NCBI RefSeq assembly: GCF_000337695.1
Contig: NZ_AOIA01000034.1
Coordinates: 62,001 to 126,000, forward strand
Length of the DNA: 64,000 bases
Direction: 5' to 3'
Source: Natronococcus jeotgali DSM 18795
GTDB taxonomy: Archaea; Halobacteriota; Halobacteria; Halobacteriales; Natrialbaceae
A program made the position numbers and the translations under genes. Position 1 is the stretch's first letter. Every line of letters begins with the position of its first letter. Shown here in pieces: positions 17,248 to 26,325 of the stretch. A model generated the notes under the pieces. It ran no database searches, was not told the origin of the DNA, and saw only the letters and a list, made by a program, of their open reading frames with translations.

Positions 17248-18474
17248 ATGACACGCGTTGCACTCGCGTTCTCGGGGGGACTCGACACGACCGTCTGCGT
17301 CCCGCTGCTCGAGGAAGAGTACGGCTACGACGAGGTAATCGGCGTCACGGTCGACGTCGGCCAGCCGGAGTCGGAGTTCGACGAGGCCGAGGAGACCGCC
17401 GAGGCGCTCGGACTCGACCACTACGTCGTCGACGCGAAAGCCGAGTTCGCCGACCTCTGTTTCGACGGCGTCCGCGCGAACGCGACCTACCAGGGCTACC
17501 CGCTCGGGACCGCGCTCGCGCGCCCGGTGATCGCCAGCGCGATCCTCGAGGTCGCCGAGGAACAGGACTGTACCGGGATCGCCCACGGCTGTACGGGCAA
17601 GGGCAACGACCAGCTCCGTTTCGAGGCGATCTGGCGCGACTCCGACCTCGAGGTGATCGCCCCCGTGCGCGAACTCGGGCTCACGCGCGAGTGGGAGAAC
17701 GAGTACGCCGCGGAGAAGGACCTGCCCGTCGAGGGCGGCGACGGCGGCAAGTGGTCGATCGACACCAACCTCTGGAGCCGCTCGGTCGAGGGCTCCGAGC
17801 TCGAGGACCCGAGCTACGTCCCCGGCGAGGAGATCTACGAGTGGACCGAGGCGCCCTCGGACGAGACCGAGGAGATCGAGATCGCCTTCGAGGAGGGCTA
17901 TCCCGTCGCCGTCGACGGCGAGTCGTACGACCCCGTCGAGCTCATCCAACACCTCAACGAGCTCGCCGGCTCCTACGGGGTCGGTCGCACCGATTCGATG
18001 GAGGACCGCATGCTCGGGCTGAAGGTCCGCGAGAACTACGAGCATCCCGCGGCGACGACGCTGCTCAACGCCCACGAGGCCCTCGAGAGCCTCGTGCTCA
18101 CCCAGGAGGAACGCGAGTTTAAACAGCAGATCGACCAGAAGTGGTCGAAGAAGGGCTACGAGGGACTGGTCGACGCGCCGCTGGTGAGCGCCCTCGAGGG
18201 CTTCATCGACGAGACCCAGCAACGCGTCACCGGGACGGTGACGATCCGCTTCGAGGGCGGACGGGCCCGCGCGGTCGGCCGCGACAGCAAGTACGCCGCC
18301 TACTCGGCGGAGCACGCCTCCTTTAACACCGAGACGGTCGGGAAGATCAGCCAGGAGGACGCCACAGGCGTCGCGAAGTACCACGGCTTCCAGCGCCGCC
18401 TGGCCAACGAGTCGATCGCCGCGCAGCGCGACGACGAGGAGGTCGAGCTGGCGACCGACGGAGGCGAGGAGTAA
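17248..18474 (+). CDS. argG: Argininosuccinate synthase
   Basis: The 408-residue enzyme starts MTRVALAFSGGLDTTVCVPL, containing the SGGLDT ATP-pyrophosphatase loop, and has ARPVIAS, CTGKGNDQLRFE, WSIDTNLWSRS and GRTDSMEDRMLGLK blocks of the family. It condenses citrulline and aspartate with ATP to argininosuccinate. ATG 17248 lies 28 bases after the TATA box; an in-frame ATG at 17209 would overlap that promoter and is rejected. It is followed by argH with one base between stop and start. Confidence 0.97.
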   Translation: MTRVALAFSGGLDTTVCVPLLEEEYGYDEVIGVTVDVGQPESEFDEAEETAEALGLDHYVVDAKAEFADLCFDGVRANATYQGYPLGTALARPVIASAILEVAEEQDCTGIAHGCTGKGNDQLRFEAIWRDSDLEVIAPVRELGLTREWENEYAAEKDLPVEGGDGGKWSIDTNLWSRSVEGSELEDPSYVPGEEIYEWTEAPSDETEEIEIAFEEGYPVAVDGESYDPVELIQHLNELAGSYGVGRTDSMEDRMLGLKVRENYEHPAATTLLNAHEALESLVLTQEEREFKQQIDQKWSKKGYEGLVDAPLVSALEGFIDETQQRVTGTVTIRFEGGRARAVGRDSKYAAYSAEHASFNTETVGKISQEDATGVAKYHGFQRRLANESIAAQRDDEEVELATDGGEE

Positions 18475-18475
18475 G

Positions 18476-19945
18476 ATGAGCGGAGAGGAAGCTCCCGACG
18501 GCGAGGACGGGTCGGGCGTCGTCCGGCGGGACCGCTTCAGCGGCGGCCCCGCCCGGAGCTTCCTCTCCTCGCTTTCGGCCGACGAGCGGATCTTCGCGGC
18601 CGACCTCGAGGTCGACCGCGCCCACGTGCTCATGCTCGCCGAGCAGGGGATCCTCGCGGACGACACCGCGGGGAAGATCCTGACGGCGCTGGACGCGATC
18701 GAGGTCGACGGCCACGACTCCCTGCCCGACGGCGAGGACGTCCACGAGGCCATCGAGACGGCCGTCATCGAACAGATCGGCCCGGAAGGCGGGAAGATGC
18801 ACACCGCCCGCTCGCGCAACGACGAGGTCGCGACCTGCATCCGCTACCGCCTGCGCGAGGACGTCCTCGAGGCCGTCGAGACGACCCTCGCACTGCGCGA
18901 GTCGCTGCTCGAGGTCGCCGACGAGGGTCGGGAGACGATCATGCCCGGCTACACGCACCTCCAGCCCGCCCAGCCGACGACCGTCGCTCACTGGGCGCTG
19001 TCCTACGAGGGCGCGGTCCGTCGCGACACCAAGCGTCTGCTCGACGCGTACGGACGGATCAACGAGTCGCCGCTGGGCGGGGCGGCGTTCGCGGGCACGA
19101 CGTTCGACGTCGACCGCGAGCGCACGGCGGAACTGCTCGGCTTCGAGCGCGTGATCGAGAACTCGATGGACGCCTCCTCGAGCCGCGACTTCCTCCTCGA
19201 AACGACCCAGGTGCTGTCGACCCACGCGACGACGCTGTCGGGGCTCGCCGAGGACCTCGTGATCTTCGCGAACCGCGGGTTCGTCGACCTCGCCGACGAC
19301 TACTCCTCGACGTCCTCGATCATGCCCCAGAAGAAAAATCCCGACACGCTCGAGCTCGTTCGCGCGGTCGCGGGCGACGCCGCGGGCGGGGTCCAGGGGC
19401 TGACGACGACGTTGAAGGGACTTCCCCGCGCGTACAACCGCGACCTCCAGCGGGCGACGACCCACGCCTGGGAGACCGTCGACGCCGTGGCGGAGGCGAG
19501 CGAGGTCGCCGCGGGTGCGGTCGCGACCGCCGACTGGAACGCCGACGTCCTCGCCGCGGAAGCCGGCGAGGGGTTCTCGACGGCGACCGGCGTCGCCGAC
19601 CTGCTGGCGGCGAACGGACTGCCGTTTCGCACGGCTCACGAGATGGTCGCGAGCGCGGCGGAGAACGGGGGCGACTACGACGCCCTCGAGGCCGCTGCCT
19701 CGAACGTCCTCGGCGAACCCCTGGAGTCGTTCGTCGACCCCGCGGCCGTCGAGGACGCGCTGGACCCCGCGGCGAGCGTCGCGAGCCGGGACTCGCGGGG
19801 CGGTCCCGCCCCCGAGGCGGTCGCCGACCAGCTCGAGGACGCCCGCGAGGCGCTCGCGGCCGACGAGGCGACGCACGCGGCGACCGACGAGGCGCTCGAG
19901 CACGCCCACGCGGCGCTCCGCGAGGAGGTGAACGCCTATGTCTGA
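18476..19945 (+). CDS. argH: Argininosuccinate lyase
   Basis: The 489-residue fumarase-superfamily enzyme has the signature SSIMPQKKNPDTLE and TARSRNDEVAT near the N-terminus, both catalytic regions. It splits argininosuccinate to arginine and fumarate. It is co-transcribed with argG (one-base gap). The argW promoter begins about 150 bases after its stop, so argGH and argWXCBDEF are probably two units. The N-terminal 15 residues are an acidic, probably flexible extension. Confidence 0.97.
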   Translation: MSGEEAPDGEDGSGVVRRDRFSGGPARSFLSSLSADERIFAADLEVDRAHVLMLAEQGILADDTAGKILTALDAIEVDGHDSLPDGEDVHEAIETAVIEQIGPEGGKMHTARSRNDEVATCIRYRLREDVLEAVETTLALRESLLEVADEGRETIMPGYTHLQPAQPTTVAHWALSYEGAVRRDTKRLLDAYGRINESPLGGAAFAGTTFDVDRERTAELLGFERVIENSMDASSSRDFLLETTQVLSTHATTLSGLAEDLVIFANRGFVDLADDYSSTSSIMPQKKNPDTLELVRAVAGDAAGGVQGLTTTLKGLPRAYNRDLQRATTHAWETVDAVAEASEVAAGAVATADWNADVLAAEAGEGFSTATGVADLLAANGLPFRTAHEMVASAAENGGDYDALEAAASNVLGEPLESFVDPAAVEDALDPAASVASRDSRGGPAPEAVADQLEDAREALAADEATHAATDEALEHAHAALREEVNAYV

Positions 19946-20100
19946 GCGTCGCTCGGCGTTCCTCGTCGGCCAGGTCCGATCGGCGACCCCGATCCCGCCG
20001 CCGTCCCCGCGAGGGGACGATATACAATCTGAATGATACGAGGGACAAAATCTGCCGGAAAGCGCGCGTCACACACCGTTAGCGTGTAGTGCAGCTATTG

Positions 20101-20131
20101 TAATTTTGTTGTTAGGTTCGAAGGTTTTAAG
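20101..20131 (+). promoter_or_regulatory. argW promoter with upstream AT-rich element
   Basis: TTTTAAG at 20125-20131 lies 28-34 bases before ATG 20159. TAATTTTGTT at 20101-20110 matches the TAATTTCTGT element of the argG promoter in sequence and in distance to the TATA box. Confidence 0.5.
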
Positions 20132-20158
20132 GGTTCGGCGGTCCCAGTGTGGAGTACA

Positions 20159-20323
20159 ATGACAGAATGCGTCGAGTGTGGGGCGGAAGTGTCCCTGCAC
20201 GACGATCTGGAAGTGGGAGAGATCGTTGACTGTACGACCTGCGGAGCCGAACTGGAAGTCGTCGACACCGAGCCGCCAGTCCTCGAGCGAGCCCCAGAGC
20301 TCGAAGAGGACTGGGGTGAGTGA
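20159..20323 (+). CDS. argW: Amino-group carrier protein (LysW/ArgW type)
   Basis: The 54-residue acidic protein has one zinc ribbon (C4, C7, C25, C28) and ends in EEDWGE. In the LysW family the terminal Glu is joined through its gamma-carboxyl to the amino group of glutamate or 2-aminoadipate, so the intermediates stay carrier-bound during synthesis. With argG, argH and argF nearby, it most likely serves arginine synthesis, though dual use in lysine synthesis cannot be excluded. Its stop overlaps the GTG start of argX. Confidence 0.95.
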   Translation: MTECVECGAEVSLHDDLEVGEIVDCTTCGAELEVVDTEPPVLERAPELEEDWGE

Positions 20324-21204
20324 CCTTGAAAGTAGGAATACTCTACTCCCGGATCCGCAAGGACGAGAAGCTCCTCCTCTCGGAGCTTCGTGAGCGCGAT
20401 CACGAGGTCGAAAAGATCGACGTCCGCAAGCAGACCTTCGACATCGGCGAGGCCCCCGAGGCGTTTGCGGACCTCGACGTCGTCGTCGACCGCTGTCTGG
20501 CCACCAGCCGCAGCCTCTACGCGACGCAGTTCTTCGAGGCCTACGGCATTCCGGTCGTCAACAGCAACGAGACGGCCGATATCTGCGCCGACAAGGTCAA
20601 GAACAGCCTCGCGCTCGAGAAGGCGGGGGTTCCCACGCCCGCGACGAAGGTCGCGTTCACCAAGGAGACCGCCCTCGAGGCGATCGAGGACTTCGGTTAC
20701 CCCTGCGTACTCAAACCCGTCGTCGGCTCGTGGGGCCGCCTGATGGCCAAGATCGACTCCCGCGACGCCGCGGAGGCGATCTTAGAGCACAAGGCGACGC
20801 TGGGTCACTACGAGCACAAGGTGTTCTACGTCCAGGAGTTCGTCGAGAAGCCCGGTCGCGACATCCGCGTCGTCGCGATCGACGGCGAACCCGTCGCGGG
20901 AATGGTTCGGTCGTCGGACCACTGGATTACCAACGCCGCGAAAGGTGCCGAGACGGACGTCTTCGAGCCCGACGACGAGGCCGCCGAACTCGTCGAGAAG
21001 GCGAGTGACGCCGTCGGCGGCGGCCTGCTGGGCATCGACCTCATGGAAACTGCGGACGGGTACACCGTCCACGAGGTCAACCACACCGTCGAGTTCAAGG
21101 CGCTCAACGACGCCGTCGAGACCGACGTCGCGAGCACCGTCGTCGACTGGCTCGAGGAGAAAGCCGCCGAGAACGGCGCCGAGGAAGTCGAGGTGACGCC
21201 CTGA
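20320..21204 (+). CDS. argX: ArgW/LysW-glutamate ligase (ATP-grasp)
   Basis: The 294-residue ATP-grasp ligase has KVGILYSRIRKDEKLL at the N-terminus, PCVLKPVVGSWGRLM (ATP-binding), VQEFVEKPGRDIRVVAIDG and HEVNHTVEFKAL (metal-binding). It attaches glutamate to the C-terminus of ArgW. The GTG at 20320 overlaps the argW stop (GTGA); a TTG at 20326 is a possible alternative. In ArgX versus LysX the residues GF or NT in the substrate loop discriminate substrates; here NHTVEF suggests the ArgX or bifunctional form, but I am not certain. Confidence 0.93.
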   Translation: MTLKVGILYSRIRKDEKLLLSELRERDHEVEKIDVRKQTFDIGEAPEAFADLDVVVDRCLATSRSLYATQFFEAYGIPVVNSNETADICADKVKNSLALEKAGVPTPATKVAFTKETALEAIEDFGYPCVLKPVVGSWGRLMAKIDSRDAAEAILEHKATLGHYEHKVFYVQEFVEKPGRDIRVVAIDGEPVAGMVRSSDHWITNAAKGAETDVFEPDDEAAELVEKASDAVGGGLLGIDLMETADGYTVHEVNHTVEFKALNDAVETDVASTVVDWLEEKAAENGAEEVEVTP

Positions 21205-22280
21205 TGGCGGTCGGCACCGACGCCAGCGCCGACGAATCCGCCGAGACCGTCACCGCGACGGTCGTCGGCGGCAGCGGCTTTACGGGTGGGGAGCTCCTGC
21301 GCCTGCTCGCGGGCCACCCCAACTTCGAACTCGCGGAAGTGACGAGCCGTTCGAAGGCCGGCAAGAGCGTCGGCTCGGTCCACCCGCCGCTGCGAGGGAC
21401 CGACCTGCGCTTTACCGAGCCGGAGGACTTCGAGTCGGTCGACGTCCTGTTCGCCGCGACGCCACACGGCGTCTCGATGGGCCAGATCGACGACTTCTTC
21501 GAAATCGCCGACACGGTCGTCGACCTCTCGGCGGACTTTCGCCTCGACACCGAACAGCAGTACGAGGAGTGGTACGACGGCCACGACGCGCCGGAGTACC
21601 TCGAGAAGGCCGAGTACGCCCTGCCCGAGATCAACCGCGAGAACCTCGCGGGCGCGGAGCTGATCGCCGGCGGCGGCTGTAACGCCACCGCCACCATTCT
21701 GGGGCTGTACCCGCTGTTCGAACACGGAATCCTCGAGGGCGGCGAGCAGGTCGTCGTCGACGTGAAAGTCGGCTCCTCCGAAGGGGGCGCCGGCGGCGGC
21801 GAGGCCTCTTCGCATCCGGAACGGTCGGGCGTCGTTCGCCCCTACGCGCCGACCGGCCACCGCCACGAGGCCGAGATCGAGCAGTTCCTCGACACCTCGG
21901 TCGCCTTCACCTGCCACGCCGTGGACATGATCCGCGGCGCCAGCGCGACGGGTCACGTCTTCCCGTCGGGACCGGTCTCGAAGGGCGACCTCTGGCAGGC
22001 CTACCGCGGCTGCTACGAGGACGAGCCGTTCGTCCGCATGGCCGCGGGCGGCTCCGGCGTCTACCGCTACCCCGAGCCCAAGTCGGTGGCGGGGACGAAC
22101 CTCGCGGAGGTCGGCTTCGAGCTCGATCCCTCGAACAAGCGCGTCGTCGTCTTCTCGGCGATCGACAACATGATGAAGGGCTCTGCGGGCCAGGCGGTCC
22201 ACGCCGCCAACGTCGCGCTCGGCCTCGAGGAGACGGCCGGACTCGAGTTTACGGGGCTTCACCCCGTGGGGGCACCCTAG
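21204..22280 (+). CDS. argC: N-acetyl-gamma-glutamyl-phosphate reductase / LysY-type reductase
   Basis: The 358-residue NADPH-dependent reductase has a nucleotide-binding GGSGFTGGELLRLL near residue 24 and the catalytic Cys in AGGGCNATATILGLYP. It reduces the carrier-bound gamma-glutamyl phosphate to the semialdehyde. The ATG overlaps the argX stop by one base. The first about 14 residues are an acidic extension before the Rossmann fold. Confidence 0.95.
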   Translation: MAVGTDASADESAETVTATVVGGSGFTGGELLRLLAGHPNFELAEVTSRSKAGKSVGSVHPPLRGTDLRFTEPEDFESVDVLFAATPHGVSMGQIDDFFEIADTVVDLSADFRLDTEQQYEEWYDGHDAPEYLEKAEYALPEINRENLAGAELIAGGGCNATATILGLYPLFEHGILEGGEQVVVDVKVGSSEGGAGGGEASSHPERSGVVRPYAPTGHRHEAEIEQFLDTSVAFTCHAVDMIRGASATGHVFPSGPVSKGDLWQAYRGCYEDEPFVRMAAGGSGVYRYPEPKSVAGTNLAEVGFELDPSNKRVVVFSAIDNMMKGSAGQAVHAANVALGLEETAGLEFTGLHPVGAP

Positions 22281-22281
22281 G

Positions 22282-23139
22282 ATGACCACTGTGGTCAAGA
22301 TCGGCGGCGCCCGCGCCGTCGAGCCCGAGGGTGCGCTCGCGGACGTCGCCTCCCTCGTCGAGGATGGAGAGGACGTCGTCCTCACTCACGGCGGTTCCAC
22401 CGCGGTCGACGAGACCCTCGAGGACCTCGGCCAGGAACCCACCTACGTCGAGACGCCCGGCGGCGTCGTCGGGCGGTTCACCGACGAGGACACCATGGAC
22501 GTCTTCAAGATGGTGATGCCCGGCAAGCTCAACACGGATCTCGTCGAGAGCCTGCAGAACGAGGGCGTCAACGCCGTCGGCCTCTCGGGAACGGACGGCA
22601 AACTTCTCGAGGGCAAACGCAAGTCCGCCGTCCGCGTCAAGGAGGACGGCAAGAAGAAGATCAAGCGCGGCGACCACTCGGGCAAGATCGAGTCGGTCAA
22701 CGCCGACCTCCTCGAGACCGTGCTCGAGGGCGGCTACACGCCCGTCGTCTCCGTCCCGATGCTCGGGAAGGAGAAGTCTGGCGGGTACACCGCCGTCAAC
22801 GCCGACGCCGACCGCGCCGCGGCGGCGATCGCTGGCGCGCTCGAGGCCGACCTGGTCGTGCTCACGGACGTCTCGGGGATCTACGAGGATCCCGACGATG
22901 ACTCGACGCGGATCGACTCCGCGTCGACACCCGAGGAGTTCGCAGCCGTCGAGGAGGCCGCGGAAGGATTCATGACGAAGAAGGTGATGGCCGCGACGGA
23001 GGCCCTCGAGGGCGGCGCGTCCTCGGTGGTCGTCGCCACTGCAAACGCGGACGAGCCGATTACCAGCGCGCTCGCGGGTGAGGGGACGACCCTCGAGCCG
23101 GGCGCGCTCGCGGACGAAACCGAGGAGGTGGCGCAGTGA
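22282..23139 (+). CDS. argB: Acetylglutamate kinase / LysZ-type kinase
   Basis: The 285-residue amino-acid kinase starts MTTVVKIGGARAVEPEG and has LTHGGSTAVDETL and VLTDVSGIYEDP blocks of the family. It phosphorylates the gamma-carboxyl of carrier-bound glutamate. It begins one base after argC and overlaps argD by four bases (GTGA), so translation is coupled through the operon. The C-terminal lysine-rich loop (KEDGKKKIKRGDHSGKIE) is typical of the LysZ group. Confidence 0.95.
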   Translation: MTTVVKIGGARAVEPEGALADVASLVEDGEDVVLTHGGSTAVDETLEDLGQEPTYVETPGGVVGRFTDEDTMDVFKMVMPGKLNTDLVESLQNEGVNAVGLSGTDGKLLEGKRKSAVRVKEDGKKKIKRGDHSGKIESVNADLLETVLEGGYTPVVSVPMLGKEKSGGYTAVNADADRAAAAIAGALEADLVVLTDVSGIYEDPDDDSTRIDSASTPEEFAAVEEAAEGFMTKKVMAATEALEGGASSVVVATANADEPITSALAGEGTTLEPGALADETEEVAQ

Positions 23140-24290
23140 GCGACCACGATTTCGTCTCCGGCAGCAAGCCCATCGGCCTCGCGCGCGGCGAGGGACCGTC
23201 CCTCTACACCGCCGACGGGACGGAGTACCTCGACGCGGGCGCGAGCTTCGCGTGTACGCCGCTGGGTCACTCCCATCCCGCGGTCGTCGACGCGATCCAG
23301 GAGCAGGTCGGCGAGCTAACCTTCGTCGACTCCTCGTTTCCCGTCCAGTCCCGCGAGGACGCCTACGCGGCGTTCGTCGCGGCGACGCCCGACGGACTCG
23401 AGTCGGCCTGGTTCTGTAACTCCGGGACCGAGGCCAACGAGGCTGCGCTGAAGTTCGCCCGGTCTGCGACCGGCGAGTCGAAGATCATCGCGGCGACCCG
23501 CTCGTTCCACGGCCGGACGATGGGAGCGCTCGCGGCGACCTGGAAGGACAAGTACAAGGAGCCCTACGAGCCCCTGGCCGGCGACGTCGAGTTCGTTCCC
23601 TACGGCGATAGCGAGGCGCTCGCCGACGCGGTGGACGACGAGACCGCGGCCGTCATCCTCGAGCCGATCCAGGGCGAGGGCGGGATCAACGTCCCGCCGG
23701 CGGGCTACCTCGAGACGGCCCGCGAACTGACCGACGAAACCGGCGCGGCGCTGGTCTTCGACGAGGTCCAGACCGGGATGGGCCGAACGGGATCGATGTG
23801 GGCCTGCCAGAACGCGGGCGTCACGCCCGACGTGCTCACCACGGCGAAGGGCCTCGGGAACGGCCTGCCCGTCGGCGCCGTCGCGGTCCGAGACTGGATC
23901 GCCGACGGTGCGGCCTCGCACAACGCCACGTTCAGCGGCGGCCCCGTCGTCGCCGCTGCGGTCCACGCGACGATTTCGACGCTGGTCGAGGAGGAGTGGC
24001 CCGCCCACGCCGCCGAGGTCGGCGACTACCTCGTCGACAAACTCGAGGCCGCACTCGGCGACGCGGTCCGCGAGATCCGCGGCGAGGGCCTGCTCGTCGG
24101 CATCGAGTTGAAACGCGGCGCGAACCGCGTCGCTCGCGACCTGGCGATGAACCACCAGGTGCTGGCGCTGCCCGCGGGCCGGACCGTCCTGCGCCTGCTG
24201 CCGCCGCTCGTGATCGACGAGGGCGAAGCCGACCGACTCGTCGAGGCGCTGACCGAGACCGTCGCCCCCGAAGCCGCGTCAGAATCATGA
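23136..24290 (+). CDS. argD: Acetylornithine / carrier-bound ornithine aminotransferase (LysJ type)
   Basis: The 384-residue class III PLP aminotransferase has SGTEANEAALKFAR, LVFDEVQTGMGRTG and the PLP lysine in TTAKGLGNGLPVG. It converts the carrier-bound semialdehyde to carrier-bound ornithine, using glutamate as donor. The GTG start overlaps the argB stop, and its TGA overlaps the ATG of argE. Confidence 0.95.
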   Translation: MSDHDFVSGSKPIGLARGEGPSLYTADGTEYLDAGASFACTPLGHSHPAVVDAIQEQVGELTFVDSSFPVQSREDAYAAFVAATPDGLESAWFCNSGTEANEAALKFARSATGESKIIAATRSFHGRTMGALAATWKDKYKEPYEPLAGDVEFVPYGDSEALADAVDDETAAVILEPIQGEGGINVPPAGYLETARELTDETGAALVFDEVQTGMGRTGSMWACQNAGVTPDVLTTAKGLGNGLPVGAVAVRDWIADGAASHNATFSGGPVVAAAVHATISTLVEEEWPAHAAEVGDYLVDKLEAALGDAVREIRGEGLLVGIELKRGANRVARDLAMNHQVLALPAGRTVLRLLPPLVIDEGEADRLVEALTETVAPEAASES

Positions 24291-25396
24291 GCGCGAGTGT
24301 GACCGATGCGACCGACGTTTCGGAGGAGGACGCCCGAAACCTGCTGGTCGATCTGGTCTCGATTCCCTCGCCGACCGGCGAGGAACGCGAGGCGGCCGAA
24401 CGGCTCGTCGAGTTCTTCTCGGCGAACGGCCGCGAGGCCTGGATCGACGAGGTCGGCAACGTCCGCGCACCCGCGGACGACGCCGTTTTGCTGACCTCTC
24501 ACGTCGACACCGTTCCCGGCGAGATCCCCGTCGAGGTCCGCCCCGCCGACGCCGAGGACCTCGAGGACGAGGTCGCCGAGGAGGAAGGCGAGGACGTCCT
24601 CTGGGGTCGGGGCAGCGTCGACGCCACCGGTCCGCTCGCGGCGATGGCCGTCGCCGCCGTCCGAACGGGAGTTTCCTTCGTCGGCGTCGTCGGCGAGGAG
24701 ACGAACTCCCGGGGCGCCCGCCACCTGGCCGTCGACCGCGAGGAACCCGACGCCGTCGTCAACGGCGAACCCAGCGGCACCACCGGGATCACGCTGGGGT
24801 ACCGGGGCTTTCTCTCCGGCACCTACGTCGCGACCAGCGAGTCGGGCCACACCTCCCGGCCCGAACCGAACGCGATCCAACATGCCACCGAGTGGTGGAC
24901 CAACGTCGAGGCCGCCTTCGAAGACGACGAGTACACGCCCGTCTTCGAGCGGGTCACGGCGAAACCCGTCGACATCGACGGCGGGGTCAGCGAGGACGGG
25001 CTCTCGGTCGAGACGACCCTGCAGGCCCAGCTTCGGATTCCCCCGTCGCTGGACGCCGAGTCGGTCCGCGAGACCGCCGAGGCCGAACTCGAGATCGGCA
25101 CCGTCTCCTGGGCCGAGCCGATCCCGCCGGTGATGGAGAGTCCGCGCACCGAGGTCGCCCGCGCGTTCCGCGCGGCGATCCGGAAGGAGGGGTGTGACCC
25201 GCGGCTGCTCCGGAAGACCGGCACCAGCGACATGAACCTCTATGCCGGCACGTGGGGCTGTCCGATGGTCACGTACGGCCCGGGCAACTCCGAGCTCGAT
25301 CACGCGCCCGACGAGCGCCTCTCGCTTGCCGAGTTCGACCGCTCGGTCGAGGTGCTGACGCGAGTGGCGACGACCCTTCGCGGAGGCGACGACTGA
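24287..25396 (+). CDS. argE: Carrier-ornithine hydrolase (LysK/ArgE type, M20 family)
   Basis: The 369-residue M20 metallopeptidase has LLTSHVDTVPGE, WGRGSVDATGPLAAM, VGEETNSRGARH and TGTSDMNLY, the metal-binding and catalytic motifs. It releases ornithine from the ArgW C-terminus. The open frame extends to 23798 through argD, but ATG 24287, overlapping the argD stop (ATGA), gives the family N-terminus. Asp in HVD and Glu-Glu in GEE are present, so it should be active. Confidence 0.94.
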   Translation: MSASVTDATDVSEEDARNLLVDLVSIPSPTGEEREAAERLVEFFSANGREAWIDEVGNVRAPADDAVLLTSHVDTVPGEIPVEVRPADAEDLEDEVAEEEGEDVLWGRGSVDATGPLAAMAVAAVRTGVSFVGVVGEETNSRGARHLAVDREEPDAVVNGEPSGTTGITLGYRGFLSGTYVATSESGHTSRPEPNAIQHATEWWTNVEAAFEDDEYTPVFERVTAKPVDIDGGVSEDGLSVETTLQAQLRIPPSLDAESVRETAEAELEIGTVSWAEPIPPVMESPRTEVARAFRAAIRKEGCDPRLLRKTGTSDMNLYAGTWGCPMVTYGPGNSELDHAPDERLSLAEFDRSVEVLTRVATTLRGGDD

Positions 25397-26307
25397 TGGC
25401 CGAGCCGCGACACTTCCTCGAGATCGACGACCTCTCTCGCGAGGAGCTGACCGCGGTCCTCGACCGCGCCGAGGCGTACAAACGCGCCGAGGCGAACGGC
25501 GAGGACCACGCCGACCTCGAGGGCCAGACCCTGGGGATGATCTTCCAGAAGCCAAGCACGCGAACCCGCGTCTCCTTCGAGACGGGAATGACCCAGCTGG
25601 GCGGCCACGCGATCTTTCTGGGCGCCGACGACATTCAACTCGGTCGGGGCGAGCCGCTAAAAGACACCTCCCGGACCCTCTCGCGGTACGTCGACGTCGT
25701 CATGGCCCGGCTGTTCAAACACGACAACGTCGAGGTGCTGGCCGAACACTCCTCGGTACCGATCGTCAACGGGCTCACCGACGACGCCCACCCCTGCCAG
25801 ACGCTGGCGGACCTGCTGACGATCCACGAGGAGGCGGGCGGGTTCGAGGGTGTCTCGGCCGCGTGGGTCGGCGACGGCAACAACGTCGCCCAGTCCTTCG
25901 TCATCGGCGCGGCGCTCGCCGGCATCGACCTCACCGTCGCCACGCCCGACGGGTACGGGATCGACGACGCCGTCCTCGAGCGCGCCCGCGAACTCGGCGG
26001 CGACCCGACGACCACGACCGACCCCGCCGCGGCGGTCGACGGCGCGGACGTCGTCTACACCGACGTCTGGATCAGTATGGGCCAGGAGGACGAACGCGAC
26101 GTCCGGACGGACGCCTTCGAGGGGTTCCAGGTCAACGCGGACCTGCTCGAGGACGCCCCCGACGCCTCGGTGATGCACTGTCTGCCCGCCCACCGCGGCG
26201 AGGAGATCACCGACAACGTCATCGAGAGCGACCGCTCGATCGTCTTCGACCAGGCCGAGAACCGACTCCACGCCCAGAAGGCGCTGTTGAGCTGGCTGCT
26301 CGAGTAG
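25396..26307 (+). CDS. argF: Ornithine carbamoyltransferase
   Basis: The 303-residue enzyme has the carbamoyl-phosphate site FQKPSTRTRVSFE, the DDAHPCQTLADLLT motif and the ornithine site VMHCLPAHRGEEITD. It makes citrulline, which ArgG then uses. ATG 25396 overlaps the argE TGA by one base; the frame is open further upstream but only through argE. It is the last gene of the operon; the next gene is on the other strand. Confidence 0.97.
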   Translation: MAEPRHFLEIDDLSREELTAVLDRAEAYKRAEANGEDHADLEGQTLGMIFQKPSTRTRVSFETGMTQLGGHAIFLGADDIQLGRGEPLKDTSRTLSRYVDVVMARLFKHDNVEVLAEHSSVPIVNGLTDDAHPCQTLADLLTIHEEAGGFEGVSAAWVGDGNNVAQSFVIGAALAGIDLTVATPDGYGIDDAVLERARELGGDPTTTTDPAAAVDGADVVYTDVWISMGQEDERDVRTDAFEGFQVNADLLEDAPDASVMHCLPAHRGEEITDNVIESDRSIVFDQAENRLHAQKALLSWLLE

Positions 26308-26325
26308 CGAGCGAATTTTCCTCGC

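Noticed and set aside
23798-24286. N-terminal extension of argE
   Set aside because: The frame is open through argD, but the extension is Arg-rich and the ATGA overlap at 24287 gives the family start.
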